Below, piece after piece: positions 28,005 through 36,598 of a DNA stretch of 64,000 nucleotides. The DNA lies in contig NZ_JRGK01000011.1 in the NCBI RefSeq assembly GCF_000764645.1, forward strand, positions 1 through 64,000, written 5' to 3'. Positions within the stretch are counted from its first letter, which is position 1. Every line of letters begins with the position of its first letter. Made by a program: the position numbers and the translations under genes. The notes beneath the pieces are model-generated. The model did not search any database, was not told the DNA's origin, and saw only the letters and a program-made list of their open reading frames with translations. This stretch comes from Aeromonas finlandensis (lineage in GTDB: Bacteria; Pseudomonadota; Gammaproteobacteria; Enterobacterales; Aeromonadaceae).

Positions 28005-29453
28005 TTGAGTCTATTGAGCCAGGTTAGTGCCTCCCTGTTGGCCCCGAACGACCTCGACGAAGGGCGCCTGCAGCAGCTGCTCGGCAGCCTGATGAGCCAT
28101 CAGGTGGAGTTCGGCGATCTCTATTTCCAGCGCAGCTGGCACGAGTCCTGGATGCTGGAAGATGGCATCGTCAAGGATGGCAGCTACAACATCGATCAGG
28201 GGGTCGGGGTGCGCGCCGTCAGCGGCGAGAAGACCGGCTTCGCCTACTCGGACGAGCTGAGCCTGCTGGCCCTGCAACAGTCGGTGACTGCCGCTCGCGG
28301 CATCGCCGCTGCCGGTGCTCACGGCAAGGTGAAGGCGTGGGCTCGCACCGAAGCGAACCTGCTCTATCCGGCCATGGATCCGCTGCAGACTCTCGACAAG
28401 CATCAGAAGATCGCCCTGCTGGAGCAGATGGACAAGTTCGCCAGAAGTCTGGATCCTGCCATCAATCAGGTGATGGCCTCCATCAGCGGTGTTTATGAAG
28501 AGATCCTGGTGGCCGCCACCGACGGCACTCTGGCTGCCGATGTGCGTCCGCTGGTGCGTCTGTCGGTGACCGTGATCGCCGAGAAGGGCGATCGCCGCGA
28601 GCGTGGCAGTGCTGGTGGCGGCGGCCGCTTTGGTTACGACTGGTTCCTCGAACTGGACGGGCTGGAGAGCCGTGCGTTTGGCTATGTGCGCGAAGCGGTG
28701 CGTCAGGCACTGGTCAATCTGGAGGCCATCGACGCGCCAGCCGGCACCATGCCGGTGGTGCTGGGCTCCGGCTGGCCCGGCGTGTTGCTGCACGAGGCGG
28801 TGGGTCACGGTCTGGAGGGGGACTTCAACCGCAAGGGCTCTTCCGCGTTTGCTGGCCGCATCGGCGAACAGGTGGCCTCCAAACACTGCACCATCGTCGA
28901 TGACGGCACCCTGCCGGGTCGGCGTGGCTCCGTCTCTATCGATGACGAGGGGGCGCCGGGTGGCTACAACGTGCTGATTGAGAACGGTATCCTCAAGGGT
29001 TATCTGCAGGACAAGCAGAACGCTCGCCTGATGGGCGTGCCGCTCACCGGCAACGGGCGCCGCGAATCCTACGCCGCCATGCCGATGCCGCGCATGACCA
29101 ACACCTACATGCTGGCGGGTCAGTATGATCCGGCCGAGATCATCGCCTCGGTGAAAAAGGGCATCTATGCTCCCAACTTCGGCGGCGGCCAGGTGGATAT
29201 CACCTCCGGCAAGTTCGTCTTCTCCGCCTCCGAGGCCTACCTCATCGAGGATGGCAAGATCACCGCGCCCATCAAGGGGGCTACGCTCATCGGCAATGGT
29301 CCCGAGGCGATGAGTCAGGTCTCCATGGTGGGGAGCGATCTTGCGCTGGATCGTGGGGTCGGCATCTGCGGCAAAGAGGGGCAGAGCGTGCCGGTCGGTG
29401 TCGGCCAGCCCACCCTCAAGCTGGACCAGCTCACCGTGGGTGGCACCCAGTAA
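28005..29453 (+). CDS. tldD: TldD, zinc metalloprotease subunit
   Basis: Protein of 482 residues with the TldD metal-binding motif [11 protein letters not shown] (near residue 260) and the usual C-terminal [17 protein letters not shown]. TldD pairs with TldE (PmbA) to form a protease that trims unfolded peptides and acts on microcin B17 and CcdA in E. coli. The partner is not in this window. The start is a TTG at 28005 preceded by GTGGAGAAG; no better ATG precedes the conserved N-terminus. Confidence 0.96.
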   Translation: MSLLSQVSASLLAPNDLDEGRLQQLLGSLMSHQVEFGDLYFQRSWHESWMLEDGIVKDGSYNIDQGVGVRAVSGEKTGFAYSDELSLLALQQSVTAARGIAAAGAHGKVKAWARTEANLLYPAMDPLQTLDKHQKIALLEQMDKFARSLDPAINQVMASISGVYEEILVAATDGTLAADVRPLVRLSVTVIAEKGDRRERGSAGGGGRFGYDWFLELDGLESRAFGYVREAVRQALVNLEAIDAPAGTMPVVLGSGWPGVLLHEAVGHGLEGDFNRKGSSAFAGRIGEQVASKHCTIVDDGTLPGRRGSVSIDDEGAPGGYNVLIENGILKGYLQDKQNARLMGVPLTGNGRRESYAAMPMPRMTNTYMLAGQYDPAEIIASVKKGIYAPNFGGGQVDITSGKFVFSASEAYLIEDGKITAPIKGATLIGNGPEAMSQVSMVGSDLALDRGVGICGKEGQSVPVGVGQPTLKLDQLTVGGTQ

Positions 29454-29485
29454 GCCTCGCCGCAGAACAAGAACAGAGAGAAACC

Positions 29486-30349
29486 ATGCTTACCCTGTCG
29501 AAAATATCCAATATCAGGAGCCAGCTCTCCCCCAGCGAGCTCAAGATTGCCGACTATATCCTCTCCTGTCCGGAGCAGGTGACCAGCTTCTCCTCCCAGG
29601 AGTTAGCCCAGCAGGCGGAGGTGAGCCAGTCGAGCATAGTGAAGTTCACCCAGAAGATCGGGTTCAAGGGCTTCACCGCCTTCAAGCTGGCGGTCAGCGA
29701 GGATCTGGGGCGCAAGCATGCCATCAAGACCGACAATGTCGGCGATCTCTACAATGGCATCGGGCGTGACGACGATCTGGAGACAATGGCCAAGAAGCTG
29801 GCGCAGGAGAAGATCAACTCCATTATCGAGACCACCCAGGCCCTCGACAGCGAGGCCTTGATGCGGGTGCTTGATGCCATCGATCAGGCGGGCAGGGTGC
29901 AGCTGGTGGGGATTGGCGGTTCGGCACTGACTGCCAAGGATCTCTGGTACAAGCTGCTCAAGATCGGTGTAACCACCCTGTTTGCCCAGGATAGCCATGT
30001 GCAGATTTCCATCGCCCAGACCCTGGGGCCGGGTGATGTGCAGCTGGTCATTTCTTACTCTGGTGCCAGCCGTGATGTGCTGGCGGCCGCCGAGCTGGCC
30101 AAGCGCAATGGCGCCACCCTGATTGCCGTGACCTCGTTCCGGCAAACCCAGTTGCGCCAGATGGCCGATATGGTGCTGGATACGGTGGCGGAGGAGAACG
30201 AGCTGCGCATCTCTTCGATTTCGTCCCGCACCGCCCAGAACACCATTACCGATATCCTGTTCCTCGGTCTGGTGCAGCGCAGAGATGAACGGGCCTGGGC
30301 CCTGATTGACGGTACCCGGGATGCTATCGACCGACTCAACAAGGAGTGA
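29486..30349 (+). CDS. murR: MurR-like RpiR-family regulator of MurNAc catabolism
   Basis: Protein of 287 residues. An N-terminal helix-turn-helix of the RpiR type (about 1-77, SSIVKFTQKIGFKGFTAFK) is followed by a SIS sugar-phosphate-binding domain (about 125-265, GIGGSALTAKDL, ISYSGASRDVL). The start MLTLSKISNIRSQL and the SSRTAQNTITD segment resemble E. coli MurR, which represses murQP and responds to MurNAc-6-phosphate. HexR is the main alternative, but the nearby murQ and murP favour MurR. It converges on the murQP operon and shares a bidirectional terminator with it. Confidence 0.88.
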   Translation: MLTLSKISNIRSQLSPSELKIADYILSCPEQVTSFSSQELAQQAEVSQSSIVKFTQKIGFKGFTAFKLAVSEDLGRKHAIKTDNVGDLYNGIGRDDDLETMAKKLAQEKINSIIETTQALDSEALMRVLDAIDQAGRVQLVGIGGSALTAKDLWYKLLKIGVTTLFAQDSHVQISIAQTLGPGDVQLVISYSGASRDVLAAAELAKRNGATLIAVTSFRQTQLRQMADMVLDTVAEENELRISSISSRTAQNTITDILFLGLVQRRDERAWALIDGTRDAIDRLNKE

Positions 30350-30375
30350 GCTCAGCTCTCCCGCTGCATAATCCG

Positions 30376-30418
30376 CACAACAAAAAAAACCACCTTATTC
30401 GGGTGGTTTTTTTGTTGT
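30376..30418. terminator. Bidirectional terminator between murR and the murQP-porin operon
   Basis: ACCACC and GGTGGT flank TTATTCG, with an A-run on the left and a T-run on the right, so it works in both directions. It ends murR on the plus strand and the DUF2057 gene on the minus strand. Confidence 0.9.
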
Positions 30419-30421
30419 CTG

Positions 30422-31054
30422 CTACAGGTCAAGGGCCCAGAGGATAAAGGCTTTGCGCCGCTTTGCATCGGCAGCCAGATAGAGTTCCCGCAGGGTAGCA
30501 TCCGCCAGCTCCGACGTGAGATCCGAGGTGGTATGGATGGTGGTGGAGGGTTGTGCCGAGGTAATGGATGCTGGGCTCGCTGTTGGCGTGTGACTCGCCA
30601 GCAGGGTCTGGTAATCGGTGCCCAGACCATCCTGGCTGCGTGGGAGGGCTTGCAGTGCCATCGGCTGTGAGGTGCCCTTGTCGTCACTCAGCAGCAGGGC
30701 CGGGCTGGCGGCAAGCTGGCGGATAGCCGAGGGGCTGGTCAGCACTGGGGTGGTCAGTTGGAACGTCCCTTGTGATGGTGCTGTGAGGGTGAGCAGCAGG
30801 GGGGCTGAGGTAACGCGACCCTGACTCTCGTTAGTGGATCGGGGGTCACTTGGGCTGTCAAAGCGTACCAGCAGCCGGGCCTCTCCCGCCGGGAGATTAA
30901 TGGCCCGGGTAAAGGCCGAGGGTTTGCCATGTGGCGAGGCGAGCAGGGTGAGGTTGTCGGCCAATTCCAGTCGGGCTGCCTGTACCGGCATGCCGAGCAG
31001 CAGGGCAAGCAGGGGGGATAACAGTAAGGGAGAGAACAGAGAGGATCGTGCCAT
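30422..31054 (-). CDS. DUF2057-like secreted protein
   Basis: Protein of 210 residues with a signal peptide (MARSSLFSPLLLSPLLALLLGMPVQA). After it comes ARLELADNLTLLA, and a C-terminal YLAADAKRRKAFILWAL, both reminiscent of the YccT/UPF0319 (DUF2057) family. The ATG at 31054 has GGAG seven bases upstream; the frame is open further to 31093. It is the last gene of the minus-strand mur cluster, after the porin, and may be envelope-related. The function of DUF2057 proteins is not established. Confidence 0.62.
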   Translation of the reverse strand: MARSSLFSPLLLSPLLALLLGMPVQAARLELADNLTLLASPHGKPSAFTRAINLPAGEARLLVRFDSPSDPRSTNESQGRVTSAPLLLTLTAPSQGTFQLTTPVLTSPSAIRQLAASPALLLSDDKGTSQPMALQALPRSQDGLGTDYQTLLASHTPTASPASITSAQPSTTIHTTSDLTSELADATLRELYLAADAKRRKAFILWALDL

Positions 31055-31098
31055 CATGAGACTCCATAACGGTGCCGGCCCGCTGGCCGGCAACCAGA

Positions 31099-32172
31099 TC
31101 AGAATTCGTAGCGCAGACCGAGGTGATAGAAGCTCTCGCTGTTGCTGCTGCCGCCAAAGCTGGTGATGGTGCTGCCAGCCAGGCCATCTTCACCGTCGCG
31201 GAACACATAGGCGCTGTAGAGGGATGAGCGCGGTGTGAGCTTGTATTGCAGCTCCAGCGTGGTGTCGCGTAGTGCCATCTTGTCACCCCCCTCGTTGTCG
31301 AGGTGACGATAGCCTGCGCGGGCAGCCCACTTCTGGTTGATGTCATACACCGCTGTCAGCTCCCACACCTTGTCTTCACTATCGGCACGGCCATCGCGAT
31401 AGGTCACCTGATCCTTGGCATAGAGCGCACCCATCATCAGAGGGCCGAGATAGTAGCGGGTGCCGATCCCGGCGAAGCGATACTCGTCTGCATTGGGATC
31501 TACCTTGCTGCCACTGCTCTGGGCGGCCTTGGTCTGCTGATAAGCCACGACCGGAGCCAGTTTGCCAGCGCTGCCCAGATCGAAGGTATAGCGCAGGGCG
31601 CCGTTGTAGCCGTAATCAAGATCCGAAGTGTCGTTACCAAGGATGTAGGCGAGCGAGAGATCCAGATTGCCGAGGGTGTTCTGGTACTGCAGAGTGCCAT
31701 CCTGACGGAACACCTGCACGGCGGTGGAGTCCACCTTGCTGGCCTGACGGGCCATAGATACATCGGAGGCGGCAAACACATCGCCAATATCGGTGAACAT
31801 GATTAGGCCAGAAGAGACGCGCCCGCCGGTCACCTTGCCCCACTGGCCGCCATCGATCCCTGCCCAGACGTAACGGGCGGTGAGGTCGCTGCTGTTCTTC
31901 TGCACGTTGTTGGCGTATTCGGCCGCATTAACCTGATATTGCGCCATGCCGATCACTGCAACATCTTCGTTGACGGTCTGGCGGGCGGTAAAGCCGATAC
32001 GGCCATCGAAGTCACCCTGATCATTGCCGCTCTTCTTGTCGGAGATATTGAAGCCAAGACGGCCATAGAGGTCGACGTTGGAGCCATCGTCAGCCTGATA
32101 GATGACGGCAGCGTGGGCAGAACCTGCGCCGAGCAGAGCGGGAAGAACCAGAGCAAGCATGGATTTTTTCAT
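31099..32172 (-). CDS. General porin (OmpU/OmpC-like)
   Basis: Protein of 357 residues with a signal peptide (MKKSMLALVLPALLGAGSAHA) and alternating beta strands characteristic of a 16-stranded trimeric porin: VDLYGRLGFNISDK at the start, GRIGFTARQ, RYVWAGIDGGQWGKVTGGR, and a C-terminal YHLGLRYEF with the terminal Phe required for outer-membrane insertion. It lies 102 bases downstream of murP on the same strand. It may be co-expressed with murQP to admit MurNAc or muropeptides; that link is inference, and the porin may be general. Confidence 0.88.
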   Translation of the reverse strand: MKKSMLALVLPALLGAGSAHAAVIYQADDGSNVDLYGRLGFNISDKKSGNDQGDFDGRIGFTARQTVNEDVAVIGMAQYQVNAAEYANNVQKNSSDLTARYVWAGIDGGQWGKVTGGRVSSGLIMFTDIGDVFAASDVSMARQASKVDSTAVQVFRQDGTLQYQNTLGNLDLSLAYILGNDTSDLDYGYNGALRYTFDLGSAGKLAPVVAYQQTKAAQSSGSKVDPNADEYRFAGIGTRYYLGPLMMGALYAKDQVTYRDGRADSEDKVWELTAVYDINQKWAARAGYRHLDNEGGDKMALRDTTLELQYKLTPRSSLYSAYVFRDGEDGLAGSTITSFGGSSNSESFYHLGLRYEF

Positions 32173-32274
32173 TTCTTATCGTTCCTGTATGGGCTCTGTG
32201 CCAGAGCCGGGATGAGTTCGGCCATGACCCCGATTACTCGGGGCCAGACCTTGGCTATAAATCCAGAGGAGGGA

Positions 32275-33729
32275 TTAACTCAGATCGACGTTCTTGCAGC
32301 CGAACATCAGGGTGAAGAGGTAGCCGCCGAGGTAGGCGACGGCGAGGCCGACGGCATAGACCATCATGCCGGGAAAGATCCCTTGGGCGGAGGTCATCAG
32401 CGGCAGGGCGACGATACCGGAGGGGCCAAAGACGGTGTTGAGACCAACCGGTAGACCCATCCAGGAGATGAGGCCAACCACGAAGCCGCCCAGTGAACCA
32501 CCGCAGCAGGCGGTGATGAAGGGTTTGACCCGTGGCAGGGTGACGCCGTAGATGAGCGGCTCACCGACCCCCAGAATGCCCGGGATGATGGTGCCCTTCA
32601 CCTGAGTACGCAGCAGTGAATCCTTGCCTGCCCGGCTGTAGAGCGCCAGTGCTGCGCCTACCTGTCCAGCGCCGGCCAGCGCCAGGATGGGGAACAGGGA
32701 GTTGAAGCCCTGGGCATCCATCAGCGCAAAGTAGACGGGAACGAACCCCTGGTGGATACCGAACATCACCGAGATGAGGAACAGGCCGGCCAGAATGGCG
32801 GTACCGAACGGGTTGCCATTGAGGTTGATGAAGAGCCAGGACATACCGTTATAGAGCTGTACGCCGAGGGGCATGATCAGGATAAAGGTGACGGCCCCCA
32901 TGATCAGCAGGGTGATGCAGGAAGTGAGGATCATATCCAGACTGTCTGGCATGAAGCGCCGAACCTGACGTTCCACCGAGGCGCCGATGATGCAGGCGAT
33001 CAACACGCCGATGATGTTGCCGCGCGGATCGATCTGGTGACCGAAGAAGTCGCTGATGCCGGAGTAGATCCCGCTGCTGGCTTGGGGGTCATACCCCATG
33101 ACAAACAGAGAGGCTAGGATGGCGCCATTGACCCCGGATCCGCCAAACGCCTTCTGGGCGTTGTAGCCGATCAGGATGCTGAGGAAGCTGAACAATCCCT
33201 TGCTGAAGAGCTTCATGTAGCCGACAAATTCGGCCAGCATACCCCCTGTTTGCTGCCCTTCCAGCAGCAGGGTCTGCTCGATGAGTGTGGCGCAGCCGAG
33301 CAGCAGACCCGCAGCGATAAAGCCGGGAATAAGCGGGGTAAAGATGGTGGCAAACTTGGCCAGGAAGCGGTGCGCCGCGCTGCTCTGCTTCTGTTTTAGC
33401 GCCTGCTTGTTGGCGGCGGCGATGTCGCCAAGATCCGTTGGTTGCGGGCGGGGGGCGGTTAGGGTATCAGCGTCTGCACTCAGCATGCCGTTCATCATCT
33501 CGCAGGCAGTCTGGGCCTTGCCAGGGCCAAGCACGATCTGGAACTGGTTGTCGCTTTCAATCACCCCCATCACCCCGGCGATCCGTTTGATGGTATCGCG
33601 GTCGGCATGCAGGCTGTCCGCCAGGCTCAGCCGCAAGCGGGTCATGCAGTGGCCACAGTTGGTGATGTTATCCCCGCCGCCGATGGCCTGGATGATCTGG
33701 CCAATCATGGTGTCAGTTATTTTTGCCAT
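32275..33729 (-). CDS. murP: MurP, PTS EIIBC transporter for N-acetylmuramic acid
   Basis: Protein of 484 residues. The EIIB domain at the N-terminus holds the phosphorylated Cys in [15 protein letters not shown] (about residues 24-38). The EIIC domain (about 120-470) has roughly ten hydrophobic segments and [20 protein letters not shown], the glucose-sucrose-family sugar-binding motif. There is no EIIA domain, so EIIA-Glc (Crr) is expected to donate phosphate, as in E. coli MurP. It imports MurNAc as MurNAc-6-phosphate, the substrate of MurQ encoded 95 bases upstream. Confidence 0.9.
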   Translation of the reverse strand: MAKITDTMIGQIIQAIGGGDNITNCGHCMTRLRLSLADSLHADRDTIKRIAGVMGVIESDNQFQIVLGPGKAQTACEMMNGMLSADADTLTAPRPQPTDLGDIAAANKQALKQKQSSAAHRFLAKFATIFTPLIPGFIAAGLLLGCATLIEQTLLLEGQQTGGMLAEFVGYMKLFSKGLFSFLSILIGYNAQKAFGGSGVNGAILASLFVMGYDPQASSGIYSGISDFFGHQIDPRGNIIGVLIACIIGASVERQVRRFMPDSLDMILTSCITLLIMGAVTFILIMPLGVQLYNGMSWLFINLNGNPFGTAILAGLFLISVMFGIHQGFVPVYFALMDAQGFNSLFPILALAGAGQVGAALALYSRAGKDSLLRTQVKGTIIPGILGVGEPLIYGVTLPRVKPFITACCGGSLGGFVVGLISWMGLPVGLNTVFGPSGIVALPLMTSAQGIFPGMMVYAVGLAVAYLGGYLFTLMFGCKNVDLS

Positions 33730-33824
33730 AAAGAACCCAGTCAGTCTGATGTGAGGGGGCGGATGCCCCGCTTATGTTGTTATCGTGTTGCCATTGCTGG
33801 CTCGGCCAATGTGCGGTCGGCCGA

Positions 33825-34721
33825 TCAATCAGTGCATTTGCTGATAAAGCCGCCACTGCTCTGCAGTCGCTCGCGCGCTTCGCTGGCGGAGATATTGGCC
33901 AGGATCATCACGATGGCGGTCTTGCAGTGGTTGTCTGCGGCGACAAGGGCCTGCTCGGCCGAGTCTCGGTCACATTCAGTTGCTTCCATGACGATACGCT
34001 TCTGGCGTTCCACCAGCTTGGCGTTGGTTGCTTCCACATCCACCATTAGATTGCCGTAGACCTTGCCGGTGCGGATCATGGCGCCGGTAGAGAGCATATT
34101 GAGGATCAGTTTTTGGGCTGTGCCTGCTTTCATGCGGGAGGAGCCGGTCACTATCTCGGGTCCGACCACTGCGACCATGCTGATGTCGGCCGCCTTGGTG
34201 AGCGGGCTGCCTGGGTTGCAGCTGATACTGCACACCGTTGCACCCAGGCTCCTGGCATACCGCATGGCGCCCAGCACATAGGGGGTTCGCCCGCTGGCTG
34301 CGATACCCACCAGCACGTCGTGGGCACTGAAGTGGATGTTTTTCAGATCGTTGGCTCCGAGCTCTGTATCGTCTTCGGCATTCTCCACTGCCTGCAGGAT
34401 GGCCTTGTGGCCCCCGGCAATCAGGCCGACGACCAGTTCGGCAGAGACCCCATAGGTGGGTGGGCATTCGCTGGCATCCAGAATGCCGAGACGTCCGGAG
34501 GTGCCTGCCCCGATGTAGATCAGGCGGCCGCCTTTGCCAAATGCCGCGGCGATAGCATCGACCGCCTTGGCGATCTCGGGAAGCAGTTGGCCTACAGCCA
34601 CTGCAACGTGTTGATCTTCTTGATTGATGATCCGCAGCATATCTAGTGTCGGGAGCTGATCGATCTCGATGCTGGCTGGATTGCGGGTTTCAGTAATCAT
34701 GCTTGATAGGTCAATGGTCAT
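33825..34721 (-). CDS. murQ: MurQ, N-acetylmuramic acid 6-phosphate etherase
   Basis: Protein of 298 residues, the same length as E. coli MurQ. The start at 34721 ([17 protein letters not shown]) is preceded by GAGG; the frame is open 66 bases further. The SIS domain includes [21 protein letters not shown] (as shorter family motifs GTSGRLG and ECPPT) and [14 protein letters not shown]. It cleaves the lactyl ether of MurNAc-6-phosphate to GlcNAc-6-phosphate and D-lactate in the cytoplasm. First gene of the minus-strand mur operon. Confidence 0.95.
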   Translation of the reverse strand: MTIDLSSMITETRNPASIEIDQLPTLDMLRIINQEDQHVAVAVGQLLPEIAKAVDAIAAAFGKGGRLIYIGAGTSGRLGILDASECPPTYGVSAELVVGLIAGGHKAILQAVENAEDDTELGANDLKNIHFSAHDVLVGIAASGRTPYVLGAMRYARSLGATVCSISCNPGSPLTKAADISMVAVVGPEIVTGSSRMKAGTAQKLILNMLSTGAMIRTGKVYGNLMVDVEATNAKLVERQKRIVMEATECDRDSAEQALVAADNHCKTAIVMILANISASEARERLQSSGGFISKCTD

Positions 34722-34772
34722 CGTTTCCTCTACTTCAGGTCGTCGCCATTCCCGGCGTAAATCATCCTTCTT

Positions 34773-34836
34773 GATGCTGATTATCATGCTCGATTTTTGA
34801 TTTTTGTTATGAGATCAATCTCGCATAATTAATTAT
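34773..34836 (-). promoter_or_regulatory. Candidate CRP-dependent murQ promoter
   Basis: TGAGA-N6-TCGCA at 34810-34825 matches the CRP pattern TGTGA-N6-TCACA in eight of ten positions. On the minus strand a GATAAT (34785-34780) would be the -10; the implied start near 34775 puts the CRP centre at about -43, close to a class II site. A perfect 12-base palindrome ATAATTAATTAT overlaps at 34825-34836. Activation by CRP is known for E. coli murQ; here it is inferred. Confidence 0.55.
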
Positions 34837-34861
34837 TCCATTTATTTTTTATTTTTAGTTG

Positions 34862-34875
34862 TGAAAATTCTTTCA
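34862..34875. promoter_or_regulatory. Candidate operator palindrome upstream of murQ
   Basis: TGAAAATTCTTTCA consists of TGAAA and TTTCA arms around four bases. It lies about 140-155 bases upstream of the murQ start. It could be a MurR operator; the assignment is by position only. Confidence 0.3.
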
Positions 34876-34937
34876 TGAGACCATCACTACCAGAGAGGGG
34901 GGTATGAGGTGGCACTGGATTTGCCCATCGTGCAGGC

Positions 34938-34970
34938 AACAAAAAGCCCCGGTCGGTGGAGCGGGGCTGG
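34938..34970 (-). terminator. Terminator of small gene copy A
   Basis: On the minus strand AGCCCC and GGGGCT form a stem followed by TTTTTG. It directly follows the 34985-35188 gene. A near-identical terminator follows copy B. Confidence 0.8.
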
Positions 34971-34984
34971 CGAGTTATTCGGTA

Positions 34985-35188
34985 TCAGTTGACCGAGATG
35001 GCGCGGGCGTCGATGAAGTAGCGGGCCTTGCCCTGTTTGTCGATTTGGATTTTGGCGATCAGCCGCTCTTGCTGCTTGTGTTCCCACTGCTGCTCTACGT
35101 TGGCAAGGGCTGGATTGGCAATGCCGAGCACGTTCAGGTACTCGTGAAACAGGCTATGACTGCCAATTTCGGTCAGCATCTTGGTCAT
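34985..35188 (-). CDS. Small unrecognised protein, duplicated gene copy A
   Basis: Protein of 67 residues (MTKMLTEIGSHSLFHEYLNV...ARYFIDARAISVN) with no signal peptide or membrane segment. It is about 80% identical to the neighbouring copy B, with the same length. The substitutions are mostly conservative (L/V, I/V, H/Y), which indicates coding constraint. It is mixed charged with a predicted helix then a strand-rich C-terminus (LIAKIQIDKQGKARYFIDARAI). AGAAGAG lies upstream. Its leader carries a run of nine G. I do not recognise the family; a small DNA- or protein-binding role would be speculation. Confidence 0.8.
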   Translation of the reverse strand: MTKMLTEIGSHSLFHEYLNVLGIANPALANVEQQWEHKQQERLIAKIQIDKQGKARYFIDARAISVN

Positions 35189-35209
35189 TTTGATACTCTT
35201 CTGACTTAA

Positions 35210-35218
35210 GGGGGGGGG
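35210..35218. repeat. Homopolymeric run of nine G upstream of copy A
   Basis: Nine consecutive G (C on the coding strand) lie about 22 bases before the copy A start codon and downstream of the shared motif. Copy B has no such run at the matching place. Slippage here would alter leader length. Confidence 0.95.
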
Positions 35219-35254
35219 CTCCGGACAAGATAGCCGTGTTGAACTGAATGTCTG

Positions 35255-35267
35255 CTGTATGAAAAAC
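35255..35267 (-). promoter_or_regulatory. Conserved upstream motif of copy A
   Basis: GTTTTTCATACAG on the minus strand lies 67 bases before the copy A ATG. The identical 13-mer lies 68 bases before the copy B ATG. It probably contains the -10 element or a shared operator; which one cannot be told by eye. Confidence 0.55.
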
Positions 35268-35334
35268 GAACAGAAAGTTGGTTGTTTGTAGTCACAGCTG
35301 TGGCAAGGCTTGCCGTTGATTACGGGGTTGCTGA

Positions 35335-35368
35335 CAACAAAAAGCCCCGTTCAGTGGAGCGGGGCTGG
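35335..35368 (-). terminator. Terminator of small gene copy B
   Basis: AGCCCCG and CGGGGCT form a stem followed on the minus strand by TTTTTGTTG. It separates copy B from copy A, so each copy is its own transcription unit. Confidence 0.82.
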
Positions 35369-35382
35369 TGGGCTATTCGGTA

Positions 35383-35586
35383 TCAGTTGACGGATATGGC
35401 GCGGGCATCGATGAAGTAGCGGGCATTGCCCTGTTTATCGACCTGGATCTTGGCGACCAGTTGCTCTTGATCTTTGTATTCCCAGCGTTGTTCGATATTG
35501 GCGAGGGATGGGCTCGCAATCCCAACCACGTTCAGGTACTCGTGAAACAGGCTATGGCTCCCTATTTCGGTCAGCATCTTGTCCAT
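35383..35586 (-). CDS. Small unrecognised protein, duplicated gene copy B
   Basis: Protein of 67 residues (MDKMLTEIGSHSLFHEYLNV...ARYFIDARAISVN). The start at 35586 aligns with copy A and has AGGAG about nine bases upstream; a start two codons earlier (35592) is possible. About 12 or 13 residues differ from copy A. The identical first helix (MLTEIGSHSLFHEYLNV) and identical C-terminus (ARYFIDARAISVN) mark the most constrained parts. No family was recognised. It follows a MarC-family gene on the same strand after a 159-base gap. Confidence 0.8.
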   Translation of the reverse strand: MDKMLTEIGSHSLFHEYLNVVGIASPSLANIEQRWEYKDQEQLVAKIQVDKQGNARYFIDARAISVN

Positions 35587-35653
35587 CAGCATACTCTCCT
35601 GAAATTGAGTGGGTATTCATCAACAAACCTATCAGCATCCGTCTGAACATAGT

Positions 35654-35666
35654 CTGTATGAAAAAC
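35654..35666 (-). promoter_or_regulatory. Conserved upstream motif of copy B
   Basis: The same GTTTTTCATACAG found before copy A, at an equal distance from the start codon (68 against 67 bases). Conserved spacing argues for a promoter element or operator. Confidence 0.55.
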
Positions 35667-35745
35667 ACCCTAACTCATTTGTGTGTCAATAACATGATCA
35701 GGAACAAGATCAGTGCAGATCGTCAGAGACTTTTTGATACCGTTT

Positions 35746-36468
35746 TCAATCAGAGCTGACGGGCTTCTGCGGCAACTGATCAAACGTGCCGGAAACCTGC
35801 GGTAGCGCCGGCGCGGTTTGCACGGCCTGGCCGCCGTGGAATACCGGGTCCTGTGCCACTTCCTTGATGCCATTGATGCAGAACTGCATACCCATGCAGA
35901 CCAGCAGGAAGCCCATGATGCGGGTCATGGCGTCGATGCCGGTGGCGCCAAGGATCTTGCAGACCGGATCCGCCAGCTTCAATACCCCCCAGCTGATCAG
36001 GCTCATCAGGGCGAACGCGGTGACCATGGCGCCGTAGATGGTGAGGCGGTTGTACTCGTCAGGCAGCTCGGCAATCTGGGCGGCCCCACTGATCACCAGT
36101 GCCATGGTCCCCGGGCCGCACATGCTGGGCATGGTGAGCGGTACGAAGGCGATGCTCTGGTTGATGTCTACCCCGTTGGCCTGACTGGGGGCCGGGAATA
36201 ACATGCGAAAGCCGATAAAGCCGATGATGAGGCCTCCGGCCAGTCGCAAGCCCGGAATGGAGATCCCGAACAGATCCAGGATCGAGGATCCGATAAAGAA
36301 GGTGATGCAGAGGGTGCAGAACAGATAGATGGCGGCCAGGTTGACCTGACGGCGCACGTGTTCGCGCGACATCCCCTTGCTCAGCCCCAGCAGCAGGGTG
36401 GCCGTGGTGGGCGGGTTGACCATGGGCAGCAGCGCCAGCAAGGCGAGAAAGACGACCTGAAAGAACAT
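35746..36468 (-). CDS. MarC/UPF0056-family membrane protein
   Basis: Protein of 240 residues with six hydrophobic segments and MarC-family features: LLPMVNPPTTATLLLGLSKGM near the start (as the motif NPP), GGLIIGFIGFRML near residue 80, and IMGFLLVCMGMQFCINGI near 190. The C-terminal 30 residues are polar and probably cytoplasmic. MarC was once tied to multiple antibiotic resistance, but that was not upheld; the function is unknown. The gene stands alone, between the MFS gene and the duplicated small genes. Confidence 0.88.
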   Translation of the reverse strand: MFFQVVFLALLALLPMVNPPTTATLLLGLSKGMSREHVRRQVNLAAIYLFCTLCITFFIGSSILDLFGISIPGLRLAGGLIIGFIGFRMLFPAPSQANGVDINQSIAFVPLTMPSMCGPGTMALVISGAAQIAELPDEYNRLTIYGAMVTAFALMSLISWGVLKLADPVCKILGATGIDAMTRIMGFLLVCMGMQFCINGIKEVAQDPVFHGGQAVQTAPALPQVSGTFDQLPQKPVSSD

Positions 36469-36564
36469 GTTGAGCCTCGGCTAAAGAGTGAAAATCAGGG
36501 GTCGGCCAGCTGGCCGACCCGGAGGGAGGCTATCTTATGTTGGCCAACCTGAACACCAGCAGTA

Positions 36565-36595
36565 CAAAAAAGCCCCGAACCGGGTTCGGGGCTTG
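36565..36595 (-). terminator. Terminator of the MFS transporter gene
   Basis: AGCCCCGAAC pairs with GTTCGGGGCT across CGG, followed on the minus strand by a TTTTTT run. It lies four bases beyond the MFS stop. Confidence 0.9.
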
Positions 36596-36598
36596 GGC

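Noticed and set aside
29486-30349. HexR assignment for the RpiR-family regulator
   Set aside because: The sequence near the N-terminus and the SIS domain resembles MurR more closely, and murQ and murP are neighbours while zwf, edd and eda are absent.
34904-35209. Plus-strand frame opposite small gene copy A starting MRWHWICPSCRQQKAP
   Set aside because: The CxxC start looks zinc-like, but the frame runs through a terminator and then antisense to the conserved duplicated gene; the matching frame at copy B does not keep the start.
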